Under the pieces are notes generated by a model that was not told the DNA's origin, ran no database searches, and saw nothing but the letters and a program-made list of their open reading frames with translations. 64,000 nt of DNA from Hydractinia symbiolongicarpus (taxonomy: Eukaryota; Cnidaria; Hydrozoa; Anthoathecata; Hydractiniidae). This document shows positions 34,351 to 47,529 of the stretch, in pieces (the stretch's first letter is position 1; every line of letters starts with the position of its first letter). Position numbers and translations under genes: made by a program. The stretch covers positions 5,458,001 through 5,522,000 of the forward strand of contig NC_079880.1 of the NCBI RefSeq assembly GCF_029227915.1. Direction: 5' to 3'.

Positions 34351-35366
34351 ATCGTTCGGGAAATGAGTTTTCTCCCTGGGTACTCTCTTTGTATACCTTT
34401 GAATATACGGGCCAAGCCCGGGATTTACGGGAAATCGCGGGTTTTTGTTTGCCGGCGATTAAACTTCTTTTATTCAGCGTCTTCTTCAAAAATGAAAAAA
34501 TTTTTGAAAACTACAAGTCCCATACGTTTTAGTGGTGAAAAAAAAACTTAAAAAATCGTTCCGGAAATGAGTTTACTCCCTGGGTACTTTCTTCGTATAC
34601 ATTCGACTATACGGGCCAAGCCCCGGATTTACGGGAAAACGCGGGTTTTTGTTTGCCGGCGATAAAACCTCTTTCATTAAGCGTCTCATCAAAATTGAAA
34701 ACATTTTTGAAAACTACAAGTCTCATACGTTTTAGTGGTGAAAAAATAATTTAAAAATTCGTTCGGGAAATGAGTTTACTCACTGGGTACTTTCCTTGTA
34801 TACTTTTAACTATTACGGCCGAGTCCGGGATTTACGGGAAATCGCGGGTTTTCGTTTGCCGGCGATTAAACTTCTTTTATTCAGCGTCTCATTAAAAATA
34901 AAAAACATTTTAAAAACTACAAGTCTCATGCGTTTTAGTGGTGAAAAAGTAATTTAAAAAATCGTTCGGGAAATGTGTTTACTCCCTGGGTACTTTCTTT
35001 GTATACTTTTGACTATACGGGCCAAGCCCGGGATTTACGGGAAATCGCGGGTTTTCGTTTGCCGGCGATTAAACTTCTTTTATTCAGCGTCTCATCAAAA
35101 ATGAAAACATTTTTAAAAACTACAAGTCTTATGCGTTTTAGTGTTGAAAAAATAATTTAAAAAATCGTTTTGGAAATGAGTTTACTCCCTGGGTACTTTC
35201 TTTGTATACTTTTGACTATACGGGCCGAGTCCGGCATTTACGGGAAATCGCAGGTTTTCGTTTGCCGGCAATTAAACTTCTTTTATTCAGCGTCTCATCA
35301 AAAATGAAAACATTTTTAAAAACTACAAGTCTAATGCGTTTTAGTGGTGAAAAAGTAATTTAAAAA
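34351..35366 (+). repeat. Single hybrid five-monomer unit in A block 2
   Basis: 1016 bp. The first monomer begins like the 1229 copy (CTTTGAATATAC). It ends like the 2245 copy (AAACTTAAAAAATCGTTCCGG), and the next monomers follow the 2245 copy (AAATTGAAAAC, TATTACGGCC, GAAATGTG). It therefore reads as a crossover product of two tandem copies, leaving one. Confidence 0.8.
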
Positions 35367-36984
35367 AACGTTCGGGAAATGAGTTTACTCCCTGGGTACT
35401 TTCTTTGTATACGTTTGACTATACGGGCCAAGCCCGGGATTTACGGGAAATCGCGGGTTTTTGTTTGCCGGCGATTAAACTTCTTTTATTCAGCGTCTCA
35501 TCAAAAATGAAAACATTTTTGAAAACTACAAGTCTCATACGTTTTAGTGGTGAAAAAAAATTTTAAAAAATCGTTCGGGAAATGAGTTTACTCCCTGGGT
35601 ACTTTCTTTGTATACATTCAACTATACGGGCCAAGCCCCAGATTTACGGGAAAACGCGGGATCTCGTTTGCCGGCGATAAAACCTCTTTCATTAAGCGTC
35701 TCATCAAAAATGAAAACATTTTTGAAAACTACAAGTCTCATGCGTTTTAGTGGTGAAAAAATAATTCAAAAAATCGTTCGGGAAATGAGTTTACTCCCTT
35801 GGTACTTTCTTTGTATACTTTTGACTATACGGGCCGAGTCCGGGATTTACGGGAAATCGCGGATTTTCGTTTGCCGGCGATTAAACTTCTTTTAATCAGC
35901 GTCCCATCAAATATGAAAATATTTTTGAAAACTACAAGTCTCATGCGTTTAGTGTTAAAAAAATAATATAAAAAATCGTTCGCGAATTGAGTTTACTCCC
36001 TGGGTACTTTCTTTGTATACTTTTGACTATACGGGCCAAGCCCGGGATTTACTGGAAATCGCAGGTTTTCGTTTGCCGGCAATTAAACTTCTTTTATTCA
36101 GCGTCTCATCAAAAATGAAAACATTTTTAAAAACTACAAGTCTTATGCGTTTTAGTGGTGAAAAAATAATTTTAAAAATCGTTCTGGAAATGAGTTTACT
36201 CCCTGGGTACTTTACTAAAACATTTTTGAAAACTACAAGTCTCATACGTTTTAGTGGTGAAAAAATAATTTAAAAATTCGTTCGGGAAATGAGTTTACTC
36301 ACTGGGTACTTTCCTTGTATACTTTTAACTATACGGGCCGAGTCCGGGATTTACGGGAAATCGCGGGTTTTCGTTTGCCGGCGATTAAACTTCTTTTATT
36401 CAGCGTCTCATCAAAAATGAAAACATTTTTAAAAACTACAAGTCTCGTGGGCTTTAGTGGTGAAACAAAAATTTAAGAAATCGTTTTGGAAATGAGTTTA
36501 CTCCTTGGGTACTTTCTTTGTATACTTTTGACTATACGGGCCGAGTCCGGGATTTACGGGAAATCGCAGGTTTTCGTTTGCCGGCGATTAAACTTCTTTT
36601 ATTCAGCGTCTCATCAAAAATGAAAGAATTTTTAAAAACTACAAGTCTCATGCGTTTTAGTGGTGAAAAAGTAATTTAAAAAATCGTTCGGGAAATGAGT
36701 TTACTCCCTGGGTACTTTCTTTGTATACTTTTGACTATACGGGCCAAGCCCGGGATTTACGGGAAATCGCGGGTTTTTGTTTGCCGGCGATTAAACTTCT
36801 TTTATTCAGCGTCTCATCAAAAATGAAAACATTTTTGAAAACTACAAGTCTCATGCGCTTTAGTGGTGAAAAAATAATTTTAAAAATCGTTCTGGAAATA
36901 AGTTTACTCCCTGGGTACTTTACTAAGACATTTTTGAAAACTACAAGTCTCATACGTTTTAGTGGTGAAAAAATAATTTAAAAA

Positions 36985-39517
36985 TTCGTTCGGGAAATGA
37001 GTTTACTCACTGGGTACTTTCCTTGTATACTTTTAACTATACGGGCCGAGTCCGGGATTTACGGGAAATCGCGGGTTTTCGTTTGCCGGCGATTAAACTT
37101 CTTTTATTCAGCGTCTCATCAAAAATGATAACATTTTTTAAAAAATACAAGTCTCATGGGCTTTACTGGTGAAACAAAAATTTAAGAAATCGTTTTGGAA
37201 ATGAGTTTACTCCCTGGGTACTTTCTTTGTATACTTTTGACTATACGGGCCGAGTCCGGGATTTACGGGAAATCGCAGGTTTTCGTTTGCCGGCGATTAA
37301 ACTTCTTTTATTCAGCGTCTCATCAAAAATGAAAATATTTTTAAACACTACAAGTCTCATGCGTTTTAGTGGTGAAAAAGTAATTTAAAAAATCGTTCGG
37401 GAAATGAGTTTACTCCCTGGGTACTTTCTTTGTATACTTTTGACTATACGGGCCGAGTCCGGGATTTACGGGAAATCGCAGGTTTTCGTTTGCCGGCGAT
37501 TAAACTTCTTTTATTCAGCGTCTCATCAAAAATGAAAATATTTTTAAAAACTACAAGTCTCATGCGTTTTAGTGGTGAAAAATTAATTTAAAAAATCGTT
37601 TTGGAAATGAGTTTACTCCCTGGGTATTTTCTTTGTATACTTTTGACTATACGGGCCAACCCCGGGATTTACTGGAAATCGCGGGTTTTTGTTTGCCGGC
37701 GATTAAACTTCTTTTATTCAGCGTCTCATCGAAAATAAAAACATTTTTGAAAACTACAAGTCTCATGCGCTTTAGTGGTGAAAAAAAAATTTAAAAAATC
37801 GTTCGGGAAATGAGTTTACTCCCTGGGTACTTTCTTTGTATACTTTTGACTATACGGGCCGAGTCCGGGATTTACGGGAAATCGCGGATTTTCGTTTCCC
37901 GGCGATTAAACTTCTTTTATTCAGCGTCCCATCAAATATGAAAATATTTTTGAAGACTACAAGTCTCATGCGTTTAGTGGTAAAAAAATAATATAAAAAA
38001 TCGTTCGGGAAATGAATTTACTCCCTGGGTACTTTCTTTGTATACTTTTGACTATACGGGCCAAGCCCGGGATTTACTGGAAATCGCGGGTTTTCGTTTG
38101 CCGGCAATTAAACTTCTTTTATTCAGCGTCTCATCAAAAATGAAAACATTTTTAAAAACTACAAGTCTTATGCGTTTTAGTGGTGAAAAAATAATTTAAA
38201 AAAACGTTCTGGAAATGAGTTTACTCCCTGGGTACTTTACTAAAACATTTTTGAAAACTACAAGTCTCATACGTTTTAGTGGTGAAAAAATAATTTAAAA
38301 ATTCGTTCGGGAAATGAGTTTACTCACTGGGTACTTTCCTTGTATACTTTTAACTATACGGGCCGAGTCCGGGATTTACGGGAAATCGCGGGTTTTCGTT
38401 TGCCGGCGATTAAACTTCTTTTATTCAGCGTCTCATCAAAAATGAAAACATTTTTAAAAACTACAAGTCTCATGCGTTTTAGTGGTGAAAAAGTAATTTA
38501 AAAAATCGTTTTGGAAATGAGTTTACTCCCTGGGTATTTTTTTTGTATACTTTTGACTATACGGGCCAAGCCCGGGATTTACGGGAAATCGCGGGTTTTT
38601 GTTTGCCGGCGATTAAACTTCTTTTATTCAGCGTCTCATCAAAAATGAAAACATTTTTGAAAACTACAAGTCTCATGCGCTTTAGTGGTGAAAAAAAAAT
38701 TTAAAAAATCGTTCGGGAAATGAGTTTACTCCCTGGGTACTTTCTTTGTATACTTTTGACTATACGGGCCGAGTCCGGGATTTACGGGAAATCGCGGATT
38801 TTCGTTTCCCGGCGATTAAACTTCTTTTATTCAGCGTCCCATCAAATATGAAAATATTTTTGAAGACTACAAGTCTCATGCGTTTAGTGGTAAAAAAATA
38901 ATATAAAAAATCGTTCGGGAAATGAGTTTACTCCCTGGGTACTTTCTTTGTATACTTTTGACTATACGGGCCAAGCCCGGGATTTACTGGAAATCGCAGG
39001 TTTTCGTTTGCCGGCGATTAAACTTCTTTTATTCAGCGTCTCATCAAAAATGAAAACATTTTTAAAAACTACAAGTCTCATGCGTTTTAGTGGTGAAAAA
39101 GTAATTTAAAAAATCGTTTTGGAAATGAGTTTACTCCCTGGGTATTTTTTTTGTATACTTTTGACTATACGGGCCAAGCCCGGGATTTACGGGAAATCGC
39201 GGGTTTTTGTTTGCTGGCGATTAAACTTCTTTTATTCAGCGTCTCATCAAAAATGAAAACATTTTTGAAAACTACAAGTCTCATGCGCTTTAGTGGTGAA
39301 AAAAAAATTTAAAAAATCGTTCGGGAAATGAGTTTACTCCCTGGGTACTTTCTTTGTATACTTTTGACTATACGGGCCGAGTCCGGGATTTACGGGAAAT
39401 CGCGGATTTTCGTTTCCCGGCGATTAAACTTCTTTTATTCAGCGTCCCATCAAATATGAAAATATTTTTGAAGACTACAAGTCTCATGCGTTTAGTGGTA
39501 AAAAAATAATATAAAAA
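36985..39517 (+). repeat. Alpha block 3 (shortest)
   Basis: It starts at type e after the last short monomer of A block 2, has two f-like monomers, then g-h-c and boundary module copy 3 (from 38203). From about 37.6 kb it parallels alpha block 2 at an offset of 13990. The first e monomer has a seven-T run (CATTTTTTTAAAAAATAC region near 37130) and TTTACTGGTG, not seen in its partners. Confidence 0.8.
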
Positions 39518-40023
39518 ATCGTTCGGGAAATGAGTTTACTCCCTGGGTACTTTCTTTGTATACTTTTGACTATACGGGCCAAGCCCGGGATTTACGGGAA
39601 ATCGCAGGTTTTCGTTTGGCGGCAATTAAACTTCTTTTATTCAGCGTCTCATCAAAAATGAAAACATTTTTAAAAACTACAAGTCTTTTGCGTTTTAGTG
39701 GTGAAAAAATAATTTAAAAAATCGTTCTGGAAATGAGTTTACTCCCTGGGTACTTTACTAAAACATTTTTGGAAACTACAAGTCTCATACGTTTTAGTGG
39801 TGAAAAAATAATTTCAAAAATTCGTTCAGGAAATGAGTTTACTCACTGGGTACTTTCCTTGTATACTTTTAACTATACGGGCCGAGTCCGGGATTTACGG
39901 GAAATCGCGGGTTTTCGTTTGCCGGCGATTAAACCTCTTTCATTAAGCGTCTCATCAAAAATGAAAACATTTTTGAAAACTGCAAGTCTCATGCGTTTTA
40001 GTGGTGAAAAAATAAATTAAAAA

Positions 40024-40835
40024 ATCGTTCTGGAAATGAGTTTACTCACAGGGTACTTTCTTTGTATACATTCGACTATACGGGCCAAGCCCGGGATTTA
40101 CGGGAAGTCGCGGGTTTTCGTTTGCCGGCGATTAAACCACTTTCATTAAGCGTCTCATCAAAAATGAAAACATTTTTGAAAACTACAAGTCTCATGCGTT
40201 TTAGTGGTGAAAAAATAAATTAAAAAATCGTTCGGGAAATGAGTTTACTCCCTGGGTACTATCTTTGTATACTTTTGACTATACGGGCCAAGCCCGGGAT
40301 TTACGGGAAATCTCGGGTTTTCGTTTGCCAGCGATTAAACCTCTTTCATTAAGCGTCTCATCAAAAATGAAAACATTTTTGAAAACTGCAAGTCTCATGC
40401 GTTTTAGTGGTGAAAAAATAAATTAAAAAATCGTTCTGGAAATGAGTTTACTCACAGGGTACTTTCTTTGTATACATTCGACTATACGGGCCAAGCCCGG
40501 GATTTACGGGAAGTCGCGGGTTTTCGTTTGCCGGCGATTAAACCACTTTCATTAAGCGTCTCATCAAAAATGAAAACATTTTTCAAAACTACAAGTCTCA
40601 TGCGTTTTAGTGGTGAAAAAAAAATTTAAAAAATCGTTCGGGAAATGAGTTTACTCCCTGGGTACTTTCTTTGTATACATTCGACTATACGGGCCAAGCC
40701 CGGGATTTACGGGAAATCGCGGGATTTCGTTTGGCGGCAATTAAACCTCTTTTATTAAGCATCTCATCAAAAATGAAAACATTTTTGAAAACTGCAAGTC
40801 TCATGCGTTTTAGTGGTAAAAAAATAATTGAAAAA
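40024..40835 (+). repeat. Four-monomer insertion relative to beta block 2
   Basis: Monomers with ATG at 40036, 40239, 40442 and 40645 have no partner at the matching place in beta block 2; the register offset rises from 13990 to 14802 (812 bp). The first and third are near copies at a step of 406 bp (CGTTCTGG, CACAGGG, GAAGTCGCGGG), so the insert includes a partial dimer duplication. The fourth carries the rare ATTAAGCATCTC. Confidence 0.8.
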
Positions 40836-41647
40836 ATCGTTTCGGAAATGAGTTTACTCACAAGGTACTTTCTTTGTATACATTCGACTATACGGGCCAT
40901 GCCCGGGATTTACGGGAAATCGCGGGTTTTCGTTTGCCGGCGATTAAACTTCTTTTATTCAGCGTCTCATCAAAAATGAAAACATTTTTAAAAACTACAA
41001 GTCTCGTGGGCTTTAGTGGTAAAATATAAATTTAAAAAATCGTTTGGGAAATGAGTTTACTCCCGGGGTACTTTCTTTGTATACTTTTGACTATACGGGC
41101 CGAGTCCGGGATTTACGGGAAATCGCAGGTTTTCGTTTGCCGGCGATTAAACTTCTTTTATTCAGCGTCTCATCAAGAATGAAAACATTATTGAAAACTA
41201 CAAGTCTCATGCGTTTTAGTGGTGAAAAAATAACTTAAAAAATCGTTCGAGAAATGAGTTTACACCCTGGGTACTTTCTTTGTATACTTTTGACTATACG
41301 GGCCGAGTCTGGGATTTACGGGAAATCGCAGGTTTTCATTTGCCGGCGATTAAACCACTTTCATTAAGCGTCTCATCAAAAATAAAAAGATTTCTGAAAA
41401 CTACAAGTCTCATGCGTTTTAGTGGTGAAAAAATAATTTAAAAAACCGTTCGGGAAATGAGTTTACTCCCTGGGTACTTTCTTTGTATACTTTTGACTAT
41501 ACGGGCCGAATCCGGGATTTACGGGAAGTCGCGGGTTTTCGTTTGCCGGCGATTAAACTTCTTTTATTCAGCGTCTCATCAAAAATGAAAATATTTTTAA
41601 ATACTACAAGTCTCATGGGCTTTAGTGGTGAAATAATAATTTAAAAA

Positions 41648-43876
41648 ATCGTTCGGGAAATGAGTTTACACCCTGGGTACTTTCTTTATATACTTTTGAC
41701 TATACGGGCCGAGTCCGGGATTTACGGGAAATCGCAGGTTTTCGTTTGCCAGCGATTAAACTTCTTTTATTCAGCGTCTCATCAAAAATGAAAACATTTT
41801 TAAAAACTACAAGTCTCATGCGTTTTAGTGGTGAAAAAAAATTTAAAAAATCGTTCGGGAAATGAGTTTACTTCCTGGGTTCTTTCTTTGTATACATTCG
41901 ACTATACGGGCCAAGCCCGGGATTTACGGGAAATCGCGGGATTTCGTTTGCCGGCGATTAAACCTCTTTTATTAAGCGTCTCATCAAAAATGAAAACATT
42001 TTTAAAAAATACAAGTCTCATGGGCTTTAGTGGTGACATAATAATTTAAAAAATCGTTCGGGAAATGAGTTTACATCCCGGGTACTTTCTTTGTATACTT
42101 TTGACTATACGGGCCGAGTCCGGGATTTACGGGAAATCGCAGGTTTTCGTTTGCCGGCGATTAAACTTCTTTTATTCAGCGTCTCATCAAAAATGAAAAC
42201 ATTTTTGAAAACTACAAGTCTCATGCGTTTTAGTGGTGAAAAAAAAATTTAAAAAATCGTTCGGGAAATGAGTTTACTTCCTGGGTACTTTCTTTGTATA
42301 CTTTTGACTATACGGGCCGAGTCCGGGATTTACGGGAAGTTGCGGGTTTTTGTTTGCCGGCGATTAAACTTCTTTTATTCAGCGTCTCATTAAAAATGAA
42401 AGTATTTTTAAATACTACAAGTCTCATGGGCTTTAGCGGTGAAATAATAATTTAAAAAATCGTTCGGGAAATGAGTTTACACCCTGCGTACTTTCTTTGT
42501 ATACTTTTGACTATGCGGGCCGAGTCCGGGATTTACGGGAAATCGCAGGTTTTCGTTTGCCAGCGATTAAACTTCTTTTATTCAGCGTCTCATCAAAAAT
42601 GAAAACATTTTTGAAAACTACAAGTCTCATGCGTTTTAGTGGTGAAAAAAAATTTAAAAAATCGTTCGGGAAATGAGTTTACTTCCTGGGTTCTTTCTTT
42701 GTATACATTCGACTATACGGGCCAAGCCCGGGATTTACGGGAAATCGCGGGATTTCGTTTGCCGGCGATTAAACCTCTTTTATTAAGCGTCTCATCAAAA
42801 ATGAAAACATTTTTAAAAACTACAAGTCTCATGGGCTTTAGTGGTGACATAATAATTTAAAAAATCGTTCGGGAAATGAGTTTACACCCTGGGTACTTTC
42901 TTTGTATACTTTTGACTATACGGGCCGAGTCCGGGATTTACGGGAAGTTGCGGTTTTTGTTTGCTGGCGATTAAACTTCTTTTATTCAGCGTCTCATCAA
43001 AAATGAAAGTATTTTTAAAGACTACAAGTCTCATGGGCTTTAGCGGTGAAATAATAATTTAAAAAATCGTTCGGGAAATGAGTTTACACCCTGCGTACTT
43101 TCTTTGTGTACTTTTGACTATGCGGGCCGAGTCCGGGATTTACGGGAAATCGCAGGTTTTCGTTTGCCAGCGATTAAACTTCTTTTATTCAGCGTCTCAT
43201 CAAAAATGAAAACATTTTTGAAAACTACAAGTCTCATGCGCTTTAGTGGTGAAAAAAAATTTAAAAAATCGTTCGGGAAATGAGTTTACTTCCTGGGTTC
43301 TTTCTTTGTATACATTCGACTATACGGGCCAAGCCCAGGATTTACGGGAAATCGCGGGATTTCGTTTGCCGGCGATTAAACCTCTTTTATTAAGCGTCTC
43401 ATCAAAAATGAAAACATTTTTAAAAACTACAATTCTCATGGGCTTTAGTGGTGACATAATAATTTAAAAAATCGTTCGGGAAATGAGTTTACACCCCGGG
43501 TACTTTCTTTGTATACTTTTGACTATACGGGCCGAGTCCGGGATTTACGTGAAATCGCAGGTTTTCGTTTGCCGGCGATTAAACTTCTTTTATTCAGCGT
43601 CTCATCAAAAATGAAAACATTTTTGAAAACTACAAGTCCCATGCGTTTTAGTGGTGAAAAAAAAATTTAAAAAATCGTTCGGGAAATGAGTTTACTTCCT
43701 GGGTACTTTCTTTGTATACTTTTGACTATACGGGCCGAGTCCGGGGTTTACGGGAAATGGCGGGTTTTCGTTTGCCGGCGATTAAACTTCTTTTATTTAG
43801 CGTCTCATCAAAAATGAAAACATTTTTGAAAACCACAAGTCTCAAGCGTTTTAGTGGTGAAAAGATAATTTAAAAA
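41648..43876 (+). repeat. Beta units of 4, 3 and 4 monomers
   Basis: Units start at 41648, 42459 and 43066 (811, 607 and 811 bp). The middle one has three monomers because m3 and n are fused: CACCCTGGG (m3-like start) is followed by GAAGTTGCGGTTTTTG and TTTGCTGGCG (n). In beta block 2 the matching unit has all four. Confidence 0.83.
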
Positions 43877-44891
43877 ATCGTTTTGGAAATGAGTTTACTC
43901 ACAGGGTACTTTCTTTGTATACATTCGACTATACGGGCCTAGCCCGGGATTTACGGGAAATCGCGGGTTTTCGTTTGCCGGCGATTAAACCACTTTCATT
44001 AAGCGTCTCATCAAAAATGAAAACATTTCTGAAAACTACAAGTCTCATGCGTTTTAGTGGTGAAAAAATAATTTAAAAATTCGTTCGGGAAATGAGTTTT
44101 CTCACTGGGTACTTTTCTTGTATACTTTTGACTATACGAGCCAAGCCCGGGATTTACGGGAAATCGCGGGTTAATGTTTGCCGGCGATTAAACTTCTTTT
44201 ATTCAGCGTCTCATCAAAAATGAAAACATTTTTGAAAACTACAAGTCTCATACGTTTTAGTGGTGAAAAAAAAATTTAAAAAATCGTTCGGGAAATGAGT
44301 TTACTCCCTAGGTACTTTCTTTGTATACTTTTGACTATACGGGCCGAGTCCGGGATTTACGGAAAATCGCGGATTTTCGTTTGCCGGCGATTAAACTTCT
44401 TTTATTCAGCGTGTCATCAAAAATGAAAACATTTTTGAAAACTACAATTCTCATACGTTTTAGTGGTGAGAAAATAATTTAAAAAATCGTTCGGGAAATG
44501 AGTTTACACCCTGGGTACTTTCTTTGTATACTTTTGACTATACGGGCCGAGTCCGAGATTTACGGGAAATCGCAGGTTTTCGTTTGCCGGCGATTAAATT
44601 TCTTTTATTCAGCGTGTCATCAAAAATGAAAACATTTTTGAAAACTACAAGTCTCATACGTTTTAGTGGTGAAAAAATAAATTAAAAAATCGTTCGGGAA
44701 ATGAGTTTACTCCCTGGGTACTTTCTTTGTATACATTCGACTATACGGGCCAAGCCCGGGATTTACGGGAAATCGCGGGATTTCGTTTGCCGGCAATTAA
44801 ACCTCTTTTATTAAGCATCTCATCAAAAATGAAAACATTTTTGAAAACTGCAAGTCTCATGCGTTTTAGTGGTAAGAAAATAATTGAAAAA

Positions 44892-45703
44892 ATCGTTTCG
44901 GAAATGAGTTTACTCACAAGGTACTTTCTTTGTATACATTCGACTATACGGGCCAAGCCTGGGATTTACGGGAAATCGCGGGTTTTCGTTTGCCGGCGAT
45001 TAAACTTCTTTTATTCAGCGTCTCATCAAAAATGAAAACATTTTTAAAAACTACAAGTCTCATGGGCTTTAGTGGTAAAATATAAATTTAAAAAATCGTT
45101 TGGGAAATGAGTTTACTCCCGGGGTACTTTCTTTGTATACTTTTGACTATACGGGCCGAGTCCGGGATTTACGGGAAATCGCAGGTTTTCGTTTGCCGGC
45201 GATTAAACTTCTTTTATTCAGCGTCTCATCAAGAATGAAAACATTTTTGAAAACTACAAGTCTCATGCCTTTTAGTGGTGAAAAAAAAAATTAAAAAATC
45301 GTTTCGGAAATGAGTTTACTCACAAGGTACTTTCTTTGTATACATTCGACTATACGGGCCAAGCCCGTGATTTACGGGAAATCGCGGGTTTTCGTTTGCC
45401 GGCGATTAAACTTCTTTTATTCAGCGTCTCATCAAAAATGAAAACATTTTTAAAAACTACAAGTCTCATGGGCTTTAGTGGTAAAATATAAATTTAAAAA
45501 ATCGTTTGGGAAATGAGTTTACTCCCGGGGTACTTTCTTTGTATACTTTTGACTATACGGGCCGAGTCCGGGTTTTACGGGAAATCGCAGGTTTTCGTTT
45601 GCCGGCGATTAAACTTCTTTTATTCAGCGTCTCATCAAGAATGAAAACATTATTGAAAACTACAAGTCTCATGCGTTTTAGTGGTGAAAAAATAATTTAA
45701 AAA
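44892..45703 (+). repeat. 406-bp dimer duplication in beta block 3
   Basis: The counterpart of 30293-31104 at an offset of 14599, with copies at 44892-45297 and 45298-45703. It shares CCCGTGATT and GGGTTTTACGGG with its partner, so the dimer was duplicated before the two super-units separated. Confidence 0.83.
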
Positions 45704-46311
45704 ATCGTTCGAGAAATGAGTTTACACCCTGGGTACTTTCTTTGTATACTTTTGACTATACGGGCCGAGTCTGGGATTTACGGGAAATCGCAGGTTTTCA
45801 TTTGCCGGCGATTAAACCACTTTCATTAAGCGTCTCATCAAAAATGAAAAGATTTCTGAAAACTACAAGTCTCATGCGTTTTAGTGGTTAAAAAATAATT
45901 TAAAAAATCGTTCGGGAAATGAGTTTACTCCCTGGGTACTTTCTTTGTATACTTTTGACTATACGGGCCGAGTCCGGGATTTACGGGAAGTCGCGGGTTT
46001 TCGTTTGCCGGCGATTAAACTTCTTTTATTCAGCGTCTCATCAAAAATGAAAATATTTTTAAATACTACAAGTCTCATGGGCTTTAGTGGTGAAATAATA
46101 ATTTAAAAAATTGTTCGGGAAATGAGTTTACACCCTGGGTACTTTCTTTATATGCTTTTGACTATACGGGCCGAGTCCGGGATTTACGGGAAATCGCAGG
46201 TTTTCGTTTGCCAGCGATTAAACTTCTTTTATTCAGCGTCTCATCAAAAATGAAAACATTTTTGAAACCTACAAGTCTCATGCGTTTTAGTGGTGAAAAA
46301 AAATTTAAAAA

Positions 46312-47529
46312 ATCGTTCGGGAAATGAGTTTACTTCCTGGGTTCTTTCTTTGTATACATTCGACTATACGGGCCAAGCCCGGGATTTACGGGAAATCGCG
46401 GGATTTCGTTTGCCGGCGATTAAACCTCTTTTATTAAGCGTCTCATCAAAAATGAAAACATTTTTAAAAACTACAAGTCTCATGGGCTTTAGTGGTGACA
46501 TAATAATTTAAAAAATCGTTCGGGAAATGAGTTTACACCCCGGGTACTTTCTTTGTATACTTTTGACTATACGGGCCGAGTCCGGGATTTACGGGAAATC
46601 GCAGGTTTTGGTTTGCCGGCGATTAAACTTCTTTTATTCAGCGTCTCATCAAAAATGAAAACATTTTTGAAAACTACAAGTCTCATGGGCTTTAGTGGTG
46701 AAACAATAATTTAAAAAATCGTTTGGGAAATGAGTTTACTCCCTGGGTACTTTCTTTGTATACTTTTGACTACACGGGCCGAGTCCAGGATTTACGGGAA
46801 ATCGCAGGTCTTCGTTTGCCGGCGATTAAACTTCTTTTATTCAGCGTCTTATCAAAAATGAAAACATTTTTAAAAACTACAAGTCTTATGCGTTTTAGTG
46901 GTGAAAAAATAATTTAAAAAATCGTTTTGGAAATGAGTTTACTCCCTGGGTACTTTCTTTGTATACTTTTGACTATACGGGCCGAGTCCGGTATTTACGG
47001 GAAATCGCAGGTTTTCGTTTGCCGGCGATTAAACTTCTTTTATTCAGCGTCTCATCAAAAATGAAAACATTTTTAAAAACTACAAGTCTCATGCGTTTTA
47101 GTGGTGAAAAAGTAATTTAAAAAATCGTTCGGGAAATGAGTTTTCTCCCTGGGTACTCTCTTTGTATACCTTTGAATATACGGGCCAAGCCCGGGATTTA
47201 CGGGAAATCGCGGGTTTTTGTTTGCCGGCGATTAAACTTCTTTTATTCAGCGTCTTCTTCAAAAATGAAAAAATTTTTGAAAACTACAAGTCCCATACGT
47301 TTTAGTGGTGAAAAAAAAACATAAAAAATCGTTCGCGAAATGAGTTTACTCCCTGGGTACTTTCTTCGTATACATTCGACTATACGGGCCAAGCCCCGGA
47401 TTTACGGGAAAACGCGGGTTTTCGTTTGCCGGCGATAAAACCTCTTTCATTAAGCGTCTCATCAAAAATGAAAACATTTTTGAAAACTACAAGTCTCATG
47501 CGTTTTAGTGGTGAAAAAAAATTTAAAAA
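46312..47529 (+). repeat. Extra six-monomer unit m2-m3-(m4/m5)-m6-m7-m8
   Basis: 1218 bp. It starts with m2 and is followed by another m2 at 47530. The third monomer begins as m4 (TACACGGGCCGAGTCCAGG) and ends as m5 (CAAGTCTTATGCG, GAAAAAATAATTT), removing one monomer. A blocks 1 and 2 have no such m8-to-m2 junction. Confidence 0.8.

Larger units (their letters stand above)
31105..36984 (+). repeat. A block, copy 2
   Basis: It opens with a 1623-bp eight-monomer unit present twice, then m7 onward in the same order as A block 1, but with only one five-monomer unit (34351-35366). It ends with short monomers at 36178 and 36886; the latter has ATA in place of the conserved ATG and ACTAAGAC in place of ACTAAAAC. 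Alpha type e follows. Confidence 0.83.
39518..45703 (+). repeat. Beta block 3
   Basis: It parallels beta block 2 with three changes: four extra monomers at 40024-40835, a missing monomer through an m3/n hybrid at about 42870-43065, and a replaced monomer at 44689-44891. It runs into A block 3. Confidence 0.82.
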
